64,000 nt of DNA from Glycine soja (Eukaryota; Streptophyta; Magnoliopsida; Fabales; Fabaceae). Shown one piece after another: positions 26,182-38,439 of the stretch. Location of the stretch: assembly GCF_004193775.1 (NCBI RefSeq), contig NC_041021.1, positions 38,203,718-38,267,717 of the forward strand, given 5' to 3'. The position numbers and the translations under genes are program-made. The notes beneath the pieces were generated by a model that made no database searches, was not told where the DNA came from, and worked only from the letters and a program-made list of their open reading frames with translations. Position 1 is the stretch's first letter. Each line of letters opens with the position of its first letter.

Positions 26182-29100
26182 TCATAAAAGCATATTCAAC
26201 CCAGACAGATCATCCATTGGTATGTCTAGGCCAATCGCATCACCTTGCAAACCATCATCCTCAATGGTCAGCAACCAAGAATCCAGGTCTTGAGGTCCAT
26301 CAAGTTCATCACCTACACCTAGTTCTATGGAGTCTAATGTGATGTCCATGGGTTCCTCAGTTCCAATGGACAAATCATTAGTATTATAGTTATGAGATAC
26401 AGACCCAACTTTACTTTTTCTGCTGCCATCACTGGAAACAAATTCATTAGAGCCACAAGCCAATTGATTCTCAGAGTTAGTATTTTCCATTAACTTGCTT
26501 AGAGATCCATTTCCAGAACTAGATAGTTGAGCTGTTTTTGGTTTGGACTTTGCTTTTGTTTTACGCTCACCCTTTGCAGAAGAACGACCACCTTTTGAAA
26601 CAGAATTTCTCCCAGAAGAATTGTCCCTGGCTTGTTCACTCCTCTTTCCCTTTGCTCCACCTATTAAAGAACTACCAGGAGTTGATGCAGATCTCAGCAA
26701 AGGACTAGCACCAACATCATCAAGCAGCAGTTCCTTTTTCTTCCCTCTGTTTAGTATTGGTCCAGTCATAGCAAAATCCTGGTCGGAGGGATGGTCTAGA
26801 TTTCCCAACACATCCTGCTCCCTGCAAGGAAAATAACCTGCAAGAGCAAAGGCCCAATCCATTACTCAATAAGAAACAAATTGGAAGTATACTACTAGTC
26901 AAAGAGATTTCAGAAAGAACAGAGATATAAATTAAGCAAAAAGCAATAACCTAAGGAAATTGTTTCTTGACAAACATGATGCCTCACTGCCTAGGCTCAA
27001 TTTATTTGAGTACATGTATACCATAGCAAATACTTCCAAAACAATTAAAACATGGTTAAAGTAGGAAACCTGATGGTGCAGACTCTTGTTGAGAATTACG
27101 GGTTAGTGATAGATTTGCAGCAACAGCTGAACCAGTGTTGTCGGGAGCAGGAGCAGCAAACAGGACATCTTTAAAGAGAGGCTCCAAAAAGCAACTTTTC
27201 CCTGTTCCCTCAAATTTGCGGCATCTAGCAAGAGTCCTCTTCATAAAAGCCAGAGCAACTGGCCTTGAGACCTTAGAAAGTCCATATCTTGCAGCACTAG
27301 TTCCACGGGTGGCCTATCAAAATTATCAAGGGACATTTCAAGGTGCAAACCAGTTACCTTAACTCTTTCATGACAAAAGCACTATCACAGAAAAATTCTT
27401 AAAAAGAATAATCTAAGAGCACATGCCACATGCTTGGTAACACATGGGGGGGACACTAACCTTTATAATAAAAAATAAACTGTATCTCAATTACAAATAA
27501 TCTGTCAAATAGCTCAATTCAATTGCCATTTGCAACTTGCAACAACATCCAAATTCTACAAATTACCAATATCAGTATATGTCAATGTATAACTGTGAAA
27601 ACAGTTTTGTATTTTGTCTGTAAGGACTGTTAGCTGCTAACAGTCCTTACAGACAAAATACAAAACTGTTTTCACAGTTATACATTGACATATACTGATA
27701 ACCAACATTGAACAAAGCAAAAGGAGAAAAGCACAGAAAAAAAAAATTTACCAGCTTTTTCTTATGAGCCAACTCAACAAGTTTGTCCATAGCAACTTGC
27801 TCAAGGGCTCTGCAAGTTAATACAATATATATATTAGCTATTGGTGAGGGTCAGTGTATAGATAAACAATATACAGACTACTTCTATAACAATTTATCAA
27901 CATAGAAAGGATAACCAAATGAAACAATTTATCAACATCAAAAATATAATCAATTAATGAAACAAGATAAATTATATATTATCAAATATTGTACCCTTGT
28001 TCCATTTTTCTGCCTTGTTCTACTGCTTGAATAAGTTTCATAAAGCATTCTCTCTTTTTATTGACCTGCAAAATTGATCAAATAGAGGATAGGCAACCAC
28101 GTAAATAAATAAATCAAGAATAACTAAAAATCATAAGCAGATTCCGCTCCCTAAACAATTGACTACCTTATATTTCAGCAGACATATCAATCATAAAACA
28201 AAAGAATCAAAACCTGTTGGAAGAGTCCCTTCTGTAATTGAATAATATCTTGATTAATAGCTTCACAATCTCCATCAGCAAGATCAGGCTTTTAGAAGAC
28301 AATCATAAGGAGATCAGTAAGTAGTTGAAGCATTGATTTTTTAAAAATGAACAAAAAATTTATTATATTCAATAGTCAGCAAACTCTTTAAACATAATGT
28401 CCATCTGCTAGTACATAAAGATCATGTTCTGTGTGAAAGATTCAAGCATCACTAATGCTAAAAGATTAAATTAGGCATAGGCATATGAATAGTAAATCCC
28501 TAACAATATCAAACAAGAGTTATTAGGTTTGAAACATAAACAATGCACAGGCTAACTTTACAGTCCTGAAATTTAATTTAACTTAGATAATAAATAGGGG
28601 AAGTTAACGATAAAACCACAAATAGTTAATATCTCTAACAATCCAATTTCATGCATGGTGCGTTCATGCATGCATAGAATAGAAAGAAAGAAAAAAAGAG
28701 CAAAGACAGTTGTTGAAACATACAGAAAACCTCCCATATAAATAAACCACAAAGACCATTGGCTTTCTAAAGTTTCTTAAAATAAGAAGGTTACCACTGG
28801 TTCTGGATATAGGCCAACACTCTGTAGCTCCAGTAAGAGTTTATCCTCCATACTCATTTGCTCAAAATGGCGACTGAAAGATGCTGAACAAGAAACTCCA
28901 TGCATACCCATTGACTCATCATTACCATTTTCAGATAACATGGACACCCTCTCAGTTTCTAGATGCAATGATCCCTGATTCATTTGCAGAAAAACACCAA
29001 GTTCTTGATCATGGATGTCTGTGCAACTAGTAAAGGTAGCATTCCCATTACAAGAAACCTTGTCAGAGTTGAATTCAAAATCCATCCTGATGCTGGATTG

Positions 29101-32100
29101 GTTCTCAACATCCTGAAAGTGACAAGCCACCTGAGGAGAGTCATCTCTTTCACAAAGAGAAGGCATATTTCCATCTTCAACAGTTTCTTCATCAATGATC
29201 AGAGCTGTCAATACTCTTTGATACAAAGGCACAAGTTTGTTTCCTTCTGAATCCATTTGTTGGCACAAAATACTAACATCCAGATGTTGACCAACCATGT
29301 CATCCATTGAGGATATCTCCTTGGAATCAGTTTGATTTACAATGCTTCTCTCTCTTGCTCTAGAGATAGAACTTTGTGACAGAGGGCTTTCCGTATGTGT
29401 AAGTCTATCCTGAGAATGTAAATGAAAGACAAATTTAAAAATTGGATGATTAACATTGAATTTTTAATTCAAATATAATTGAAAATGGTTAACTTTTGTA
29501 ATAATTAATGTAAAAGTCATATCTAAGATGATTTTTGATTAGTTGATAATGTAAAAATCTTTACACTAACAATATAAACTCATTAACATTTCAGTTCATG
29601 TCTCCTATTTTGAAATTTAAGCGCCACATTTTTTCAATGTAGCATAATGACTTTAATCATCACATGCGATACTTTAAATAACAAATGGATCAGAACCTAA
29701 AATCTTCCTAAGAGAGAAATAGACAGATTTCATTAAGCATGTTCAGGAAGAGGTATTGATGCCATCAGCTGCACACTATTGACTCGTCTCAATTATGGGA
29801 GAGAATGAAATATCATAAAGACAGAAATCTCAGTGATCAAATTATATAAGAGGTGTTACCATGTCCATGCAATGAGATGCATCTTATTGGCTAATGTATA
29901 TGATGCAAAAGAATGGAAGAATATTATGACAGAAAGTATAAAATGAGATAGTCCATTTAGAATTGATATTTAGATTGATTTACTTTGGAGGTCGTTCATG
30001 CAATCAACAAAATAAATGTACTCAAGCTAGATGGAAAGTCAAATCCAGATTGCAAGTTGCAACTAGGAAGAAACATGCTCAATAAAATAGTAGTTAAAAA
30101 TTATTCCAAGTTTACCATGCCAATTGTTAGTTATGAGCTAACAAAGAGACAAAATACTGGAAATATGAAATATTAGCTTCTTATGCATTACCAGTGCATC
30201 ACTTCCAATGCCTAGCATCTGAGACAAACATCTTAGATCAGCCTCTGTTGTTTTAACCTGATGCCAAGAATAACATAAAATGGTTAACATAAAAGGAGGG
30301 GAAAGCAATGCTTCCAGTAAGGGCCACATAAATTTCATAAAAGCAAATATAGTAAAAGCACCCACCAGCTGCTTCAAGTAGGACATGTCTTTCAAGCTGA
30401 CAGGAGAAAAGATAGGTTCCAGTTTCTTCCAAAATGAACTAGAACAGCCAATATCTGCCAAGACCAAAAGCAACATATAAATGGAATTTTTTTAAATATA
30501 TATGCATACACACCAAATGTGGCAACTGGCAAGTATAAAACTGCAAAAGCATAAACCAGTTTTGAGTTTAGTTACATACAGCTGGCATTGCTAGCAAAGT
30601 TAGCAGCAGCTAAAAGTTCCTCACGATCATCATCCTCCACTGGCGTTTCAGATGGTTTAGTACATTATACAAAAATTTCAAAGTGAATATGAACAAGCAA
30701 TACGCAATCACATAAATCTTGTACACACAAAGTTTCCCAGAAAATACTAATGAGAATTAACTTGATAACTAACAGACCCCCTTTTAAACAGAGCAAGTAT
30801 ATAAAAGAGAAACAAGCAACAAACTCCTTTTGAGACACTTTACCATTAACTGAAATTTATTGGAAATAACAATTTTGTGGGCCTCTATTAGAGTAGTAGA
30901 AAAGGAGGTGCAGTATTCAACTGCACACTCACTTAACTATGACAGTTATCAAGTTAGTTAAGAGTTTGTTAGAAGGTTAGTTAGTAATAACTAACTGTTC
31001 CAGAGCTCTTGTAACAGAAATCAGTTGCAAATCATAATAACACTTTGTTTCCTGAAAGGTTTTTTCTCTCCTTTTCAATTTATCTCTTTTTCTTCTTCAG
31101 TTTTGTTAAGAACTCTTTTAGCCTCACTTCTTATTTAATGAGACCCGCTCATGATTTTGTAGCATTCAATAAATTTTAACTAATAGTATTGAGTGTGTTG
31201 CTGACACTCATAAAAGAAAACATCAGTGACGCGTGACAGAAGAAGTTAGGATTTAGCATATGATTTAGGGTTTTCTTCTGGAAGAATCAAGGGTAAAAAA
31301 GAGGAGGGGCATTAACAGATTGCAAGCAAAAGTATCAGGAGTTGGAAAGCATTATTAAGGTTTATATTAAAGTATCCAGATAGGTATAAAAAGATAAGAA
31401 ATAAAATTTTATCATATTGACAAGTATAACATTTTAAATAATTCCATTTCATTTAATGCAATAAGTTGTTGCTCAAACAGATGGGTATACCTGCAATATC
31501 TGGGGAATTGTTAGTTGATGGATGACCAATACGAGTAATAGATTTCCTATCGCATGATTTCTTCAAAGGAGGACGCCCTGATTTACTGAAACAAAGACAG
31601 TTTTTAAAAAAGAAAAAGAAGAAAAAAAAAACACCACTAATCTTCTTTATTGTAGTGGGAAGGTGCCCCTTTTGTTTCCACTACCAAAAGAGAGAGAGAG
31701 AGAGAATTATACCTTCCATTCTTTTCAGAAGCAGGCTTCATATTTTTAATTGGCTTCATCAAGGTTGGAGTCTCTAACTTCTCTTTCATTGGTGAGATGC
31801 CATTCTTCAAAACTGAAGAGCCCCTACTACCCCTTCCCTGTCTACGCAGACCATCTCCAACCTCTTCCTTGTTGGGTATTTTTTTCTTTTTCGATGTTAA
31901 CATGGAGGAACTTGTATTATAAGAATTATTTATGGCACTTCCATCAACTTCATTACTTTCCAATCCTTTCTCCATTTTACTTTCACCATTTTCTCCTGCA
32001 CCAGATTCTTCACTTTCAGATAATTTGGTTGGGGATGAAACACTTTCATGTTTCATTTTCCCTGGGTGAATGCCACCGTTGATAGCACCATTGGAAATAA

Positions 32101-34141
32101 GAAATCCACTAGTTGCAGCAGTAGTCTTTCTGGTAATGACATCCGAAGGGGAACAACCTTCTAATGACGTATGCACTTCATCAGAACTTGGGACAGGGGA
32201 TACCACATTTGCTCTTCGAGTGCGAGAAATTTTTTGGGGTCTCTGTCCAACCCATTGGGCCATAGGAGATGAAGATGATCCTACAGGCAAAGGACGCTTA
32301 CGATTTATAGTACCACTTACTGAATGAGGCTTGTTCACATTTGAAGGTTGTTCCTCAGCATCAAGTATTTCAGAAGAACAAGGAACAGAAGATGAGTTTC
32401 CAGCCATCAAAGCACCAGTTCGAGGTGGCCTTGAAGCTTTTCCTTTTGTCAAAGTATGGATACCACCTGTATAATTATTGTTGCGAACATTAAACCTAGG
32501 AAAAAAAAATGAGATTAGTTTTAAAGTTGTAATATAATGTTATATTAGAGAATTAAAAGCTGTTTATAGCAAAGGACTATATAGATGCATCATGGATATG
32601 AATGACAGATACATACTTATTTCCTTTAAGCACAACCCGTTCCTTATTTGATCCATCCACTGAACCCCTTGACACCTTTTCTTGCTCATTATTGGCAGTC
32701 GTAAAAGTGGCAGGCACGGAAGCACCATCAAGCTTGCTATTACTGCCAGAATATCCTGATCTGTGAGAAACAGAATGTTGCAAAAAAGTTTATTCTTTGC
32801 TGTTATATGTTATTGAATACCAGTTATGTACTATCATTAAATGCCCCTTAGTAATAACATGTCCAGAAGTCAGTCCATCTCATATTACCCATCTTCGCAG
32901 CTTTTTACTCTTCTCCAATAAATATGTTTTTTTATGAAGGAAGTAATAACTGCATAAACACAAAATATTCCTAAAAATTCAATATGATCATTTGACTTGA
33001 TAAGTTGATTTGCATGCATAAACACAAAATGTTCATAATTCAACACAATAAATTGACCTGATATGCACTAACATGTTCCATAACTCATGTTTACAGCTGG
33101 TGAGATCACTTTTCAGACCTCAGTAATCATTGCCATTTCTTGACAATAAGAGAAATCAGAAACCAAAGCATTTCATAAATTTTCATTACCTCAAACCTTG
33201 GGCATCAGAACCCTGCGGACCTGACTCATTAGCTAGCCTTATATGCATAACCTTTTTCAGCTCTCCTTCACCATCAATGGATCTGGCAACAACAGTACCC
33301 ATGGAACGTTTTCTTTTCATTTTTCTATCCCATGTTTCTCCACCTGGTAATCTTCGAATCTTCTCTTCAAAAATATCACAGCCTCTGCTACCATCCTTGA
33401 TGTTGTCTCTATCCTTTCCCATGGCCAAGGGCTGCCTTGCAAAGCTATTACTTAGTCCTTCAGCCTAGTATTTTTCCAACAAAACATATATAGAGTCAAT
33501 ATGAATGTTGAAAAAAATGAAGTTAAGATAAGGCAGAAGAATATGTAGCAATTAGGATTTAGGTAAAGAATAAATAAAAAGAACATGGCATGGTCAGTAT
33601 CCAAGAAAAAGAAAAACAAAGCAGCAATTAGTTATCAATGATTGTTTACAATAAGTGATGGCCTTCAACAAGTCAGACATGCAATACAAAATATTTTAAG
33701 TCAAGTTCCTCCAGATATTTACAACAAATATATTGACAGCAGAGGTACAGTTAAAAATAAGAGTACATCTGTTAGTATTTCTGCAAGCAGAGAATCTCTT
33801 GCTTCTTGATTGTAAAATTTCTCTATTTATGTTCCTTTACGGCCTTCTTATACATACATGTTTTAATGCTTGGTGTTGGTCAGTCTGTTAGTCTCTTCCA
33901 AAGACACAATCCCCTACCTTGGTTCCTCCTTTGCTTGTGTTTCCTTCTTAAATAGTGATTATTGGAAATATCAGATATCTAACTTGGCACATCCTCAACC
34001 AAAACCGTTAAAATTCAGTCATATGGATCCTTATTAAAATTAAAATGCCTGATAAGGTTGCAACATTAAATATCCCAGTGTTCCACTCAGGTCAATTACC
34101 ATAGTATGTCATCCAAATCTTCAGAGAAACACATGCATGTG

Positions 34142-34179
<38 letters not shown>

Positions 34180-35328
34180 AGAATCAAGAGAAGATTATTA
34201 CCATGCTATACCTTACCCAATTTAACTCCTATGCACCAGAACAATTCTATTTTAAGTTTTGGTACAATTGGAATTCTATTCTCCTAATAAGGTTTACAAT
34301 GAAAAATGCAATAATAAGTAATTGACATGTTGCTACAGGAAATGCAACAGTTAATTAAAAACACTGGCTACAAACCCGTGTCTCAGCAACTGATGTACGG
34401 ATGCGCTTATTCAGAATGACATTCTTAGGTCTGTTCTCTGGTCTTTGATTCACAAGCTCTGATGGTCTTCGATGAGTCTGACTTCCCATCTTCGAGAAGT
34501 GAGATCCACCCAGCCTTTCATTTGGCACCAAATCGTTCCAAAGTTGCTTCTTTAAGCTTACAGCCTCCCAACATTTGTTCAATTTGTCTAAAGATTCATC
34601 CAACCTTTTTGATCTATATCTGAGAGGAATCTTAAAACTTCAGAACAGAGGACTACTCAAGTGACAATAAACAAACTTCAAGTCATCAGTTTTTAAACAG
34701 TTTTCAGGACAATTAGTCAAAATAAATTCCAAAAACAGAGAAGGAAAAGAAAAACTAATAACATGATAGGCATTCAGCTATACATGCAGCAAACGCAAGC
34801 TCTTTGTGACATAATTGATTGAAAGTTATATTGAATGGGGAGAAAGATTAGATTGGTGTGACTTTAAGAAAGAATTAATGGTATTGTATAAAGTTCCTCA
34901 AACTACCTAGCCCTGACAGAAGCCTCTTGTACACTTGCTTTGAATCGTTTTAGTTCCTCAGTAGCCACTGGAGGGGGAGCCTTCAGATTAGCAGTTCCAA
35001 AAGCACAATCTTCAAGAATATTTCCAAAAGATATCCCCAGGACTCGTCTTAACTCACCTGACCTAGTATATTTTTGATCTCCCATGGTTATTGGATCTAA
35101 CATTAAACATTGAGCAACAGAAGCCAAATCCCCTGCTGATGTGGAATTCCCCCGCGACATATTAGCACCCGAAATAAACATCTGCCCCTCATTACCCTCA
35201 CGAAAGCTTGTAGACCTGTCCAAAGTGCCATTCGTCAAATTCCCTCTCTGCCCATTTGTAAAACTCCCCTTGAAAGCCAATTCGTCTGATTTAGCTGCAC
35301 TTAAATCAAATCTAGTATTTCCTGCCAT
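26182..35328 (-). CDS. Large conserved plant nuclear protein of unknown function (At2g19390/At4g29790-like)
   Basis: Fifteen coding exons in gene order: 35328-34907, 34619-34376, 33464-33190, 32760-32617, 32495-31713, 31585-31491, 30639-30580, 30454-30366, 30257-30192, 29409-28795, 28288-28214, 28065-27995, 27809-27752, 27313-27070, 26837-26182; 1298 residues, all phases consistent. The N-terminus MAGNTRFDLS, the PPPVATEELKRFKASVQEA block and RLDESLDKLNKCWEAVSLKK resemble, from memory, two Arabidopsis proteins with no assigned function. The middle is Ser/Lys/Arg-rich and low in complexity, with basic clusters such as SKKKKIPNKEE that look like nuclear signals. A helical, charged segment (VNKKRECFMKLIQAVEQGRK onward) precedes a conserved ATRGTSAARYGLSKVSRPVA block; the acidic C-terminus ends PMDDLSGLNMLL. 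No catalytic domain is visible. The function should be treated as unknown. Confidence 0.88.
27570..27700. mobile_element. Perfect 131-bp palindromic foldback element
   Basis: Two perfectly complementary 65-bp arms flank a single T at 27635. Both sides carry ACCAA (27565-27569 and 27701-27705), a 5-bp target duplication, so this is a transposed element and not a local fold. It lies in the intron between 27313 and 27752 of the unknown nuclear gene. Five-bp duplications do not match the usual plant MITE families (2, 3, 8 or 9 bp). Confidence 0.8.
34148..34177. repeat. (TA)n microsatellite
   Basis: About 15 TA units in the intron between exons at 34376 and 33464 of the nuclear-protein gene. Confidence 0.95.
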
Positions 35329-36192
35329 ACGACAGTGTTAACTAAACATATATCCAGCGTCTTCCACCATACTTTCTCTTAGCAACTCAAACAGTAAAGG
35401 ATCTCTTAACAGCAAGCCATTAAACCATAAACAAGTACGAGTAATCAGATACTTGAAATGTATCTGCAATAAGTCAATAACCACGAACTATAATCAATAC
35501 ACAACTTTATACAATTTCAACCCGCACTTAAGATCACTGACACCATGTACACCTCAAAAAAAGTGACCCAATGGTTAATGCCACACCACGCCTTACCAAG
35601 ATGCACAAAAATGTTGACAAACCTTGCAGAAACTCAAACTACTTTTTACATACAAAACAAACCACATAACTGTACAAAAACTGCAGAACCATAAAATATA
35701 AGCGGCTTTAACTTAAAGATACAATAAAAAAACCGGATGAAAATAAACCTTATTTTGCTCATGCAATACATAACAATGCTATGCAATTACAGATAAACTA
35801 AAATTACAGTAAACGAGTGTTGGCGTGGTTCCTCGGCACACAGAAGTTACTGAACAAAACGCACATTGCTGAAAATAACGAAGCAATAACAGTTCGAAGT
35901 TTGAACCAACGAGCTTGAGTGTAAAACAACGAAGAATGAGAAGATAATGGAATTCAGCTAAAAGAACGCGCGAGCAAAAGGATTCGAAATTCAAAATTGC
36001 CACCCGAAAACAAAATTCAAGCGAGCGAAAAACACTCGCAACCTCAGAATCCGAATCCCCCAAAAAAAAACAAAAAACAAAAAAACTAGGGTTCGATGAA
36101 ATGCAAGCAAAATTGGAGCAGTGTGAGGGAAGCAGAGAAAGAATTGAGGAAAGGGGGAATGCAGAGAGAGTGGAAAAGCGGCGAGAGAGTAC

Positions 36193-36300
36193 CTGCATTG
36201 ACCAGAGGATTGAGGAGGAGATCGAATTGTAGAGAGAGAAAGAGCATGGAAGAAGAGAGAAGCTGAGGTTCGTTTGGGGGTAAATTGGAGTGGTGGAGAA
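36193..36300 (-). other. Probable 5' UTR exon of the nuclear-protein gene
   Basis: On the minus strand a CT-rich leader ends at CAATGCAG followed by GTACTC (intron 36192 down to 35342), and a matching acceptor TTTAG lies just upstream of the start codon, leaving 13 nt of leader before ATG 35328. The 5' limit near 36300 is a guess. Confidence 0.5.
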
Positions 36301-37728
36301 GAGAGAAAGGGTCCCGCAAGATTTACGAAATCAGGGCCCTTTATCCGATTTGGGAAATGTGGTCACCGTCAACTCCACGGTTGACAATCGTTTATCTCCC
36401 AAAATTACTTATGCTGGGAAGAAAATTAAAAAAAAGGGTTAAATTTCCTCTCCTAAACAAGAATATGCATTTTGATTTTAGGAAGAAAAAAATTGATGGA
36501 TAGAGTTAGTTACTTTGTTGAAAAAATATAAGATAGTTTTTTAAAAAATTATTTAATTAAAAAAATAAAAATTTAAATCGTTGAAAATTAATCATTAATT
36601 TATTTGAGTTAGTATAAAAATATATAATAATATATAAATTTTACTAAAATATTTTTAAATTATAATATTGTTGATTTATTTTAAGACTAATGTTAGCATG
36701 GCCATAAGTGGTATATGGTGCAACAGTTTTAATTAACATTAGATTCATATAGTCATTGTCATTATTTCATACATCCTTCACACAGGTTTTTTTTTTTTTT
36801 TCCTAATAATCTCTGAGCCTTCAGAGTCTCTCACCTCCTTTATAGTTGGCGGCCATTGTAGCATCACTCTTAAAATCGATGGCCATCACAAAGGAGGTTG
36901 CACTCTCCAATCTCTACATCTTCATCGAGGAACCCAATCTCTGCATCGAGATTTCAATCATGAAATGACATTTTTTTTGGATAAATACCTATTTGATTAG
37001 ACAAAACCCATAAGGCATATCTTTCCTTGCTCACCAACACCACATATTCAACTCGTTGTCCAATATCGACACCTTCCCCATCACACACCACATTCAACTC
37101 TTTGTCCAATATCCACATTTTCTTTACCAACACCACATTCAGTTCCTTCCCCGGATCCCACACTTTGTCCACCAAAGGGAATATAATATCACCAAGTAAA
37201 GGAACAAAATATTACACATTATCAAATTTTTCATTTACAATTCTCCCACTACATATTTATCCACATGATCAAAGTCATCATATACCTCTTTCATAACCTG
37301 CCTACCTCACAAGCCACTCCAACTTCTAAACTTCACACATATGCTTACTCACACTGACTTCCATAACCAATAAGCATTATCACCTTGGTTGAACTCATGA
37401 TATTAGTTATATCCCCTATCATTTATAGGAATATGTTAACCTTATAGTATGCATAGTTGGGCAACTCCAAAGCATCCTTGCCTTCAGCTAACTCATTAAG
37501 CGCACTTCCAAACGACCTTATTCACATGACTTAGGCTTAATCTAGCACAACATATTTACATGACCTTTGTTCCCTAACTCTTTAACAATACATAAGAGGT
37601 CATGTATTAACAATTAAAACCTTAAATGGGTGTCTTATCTACCCTGATACTACAAATAGGGTACTTTCACAAAACACCCCATGTAAAGGAATACATCTAC
37701 AATATACATTTTCTTGCCCAAGAGAAAA
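36301..37728. other. Intergenic region left of the CACTA element
   Basis: Promoter side of the minus-strand nuclear-protein gene, followed by AT-rich DNA and a degenerate minisatellite at 37023-37165. No gene is supported. Confidence 0.5.
37023..37165. repeat. Degenerate minisatellite, about three units of ~50 bp
   Basis: ACCACATTCAACTC..TTGTCCAATATC-like units recur with substitutions. The frame is partly open, but the sequence looks like a simple tandem expansion. Confidence 0.6.
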
Positions 37729-38110
37729 CACTACTACAAAAATGATTTTTAACAACGTTGAATCTAAGACAATTTTTCCAAAATTGTCATCGTCCAAAAC
37801 CTAGTGGTAGTTTTGTAAATAATTGAATCCTTTTAACAACGGTTTTTATAAAAATCGTTATAGAAATCAAGTGTTCCATGATGGTTTTTTTAAAAACCGT
37901 CTTTGAAATCAATAGGAATCAAATGTTATTATTCTTGTGTTCTCTCAGTCTCTCTCACACTCATCTTGAACCTATATCTCTCGTGCCCTCTCTCTTTCTG
38001 CCATGTGTCGTCGTCGAATCCCTCATCCTGCACTATTGTCACCATTGTAGCTTCCTCACTTCAATTTCTCTCTCCCTCACTGTGTGTCAACGGCGCTAGA
38101 TCTATTATCA

Positions 38111-38347
38111 ATGGCGTTGGAACTCCTATTCGAGGAGTGTGTGGATTTCCTCGAGGCGATGCCATGGATGGAAGAGGAAGATAAGTGAGTGGTGAGATTA
38201 ATCCTTTTTCTTAGCAAGGAAGAATTGAAGGAACTCATTGCTAGGGTTTTTCCTTTGGGAGAGGACTCATGTGAAGCAATGCTGGAAGGATTGATTTCCT
38301 TGGCGATGAATAGTTACGACAACACACTATTTCTTTTGACATGTTAA
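38111..38347 (+). pseudogene. Captured exon fragment of unrecognised origin
   Basis: A 79-codon frame starts MALELLFEECVDFLEAMPW, is broken by one TGA at codon 26, and continues in the same frame as KEELKELIARVFPLGEDSCE up to a TAA at 38345-38347. Its composition is much less AT-rich than the element around it, which suggests protein-coding origin. I do not recognise the family. It may belong to the same donor as the fragments downstream or to a different gene. Confidence 0.45.
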
Positions 38348-38439
38348 TTAATTACAAATACAAGGTTTATTTTATTTCTTTATTACTACAAGCAAATCAT
38401 ATGGCTTCTTCATTTCAATGTCTTCCCTGTTTATTTTAG

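Noticed and set aside
27570..27700. MicroRNA precursor
   Set aside because: Arms are perfectly complementary over their full length with a 1-nt loop and flanked by a target duplication, unlike a plant miRNA hairpin with mismatches and a real loop.
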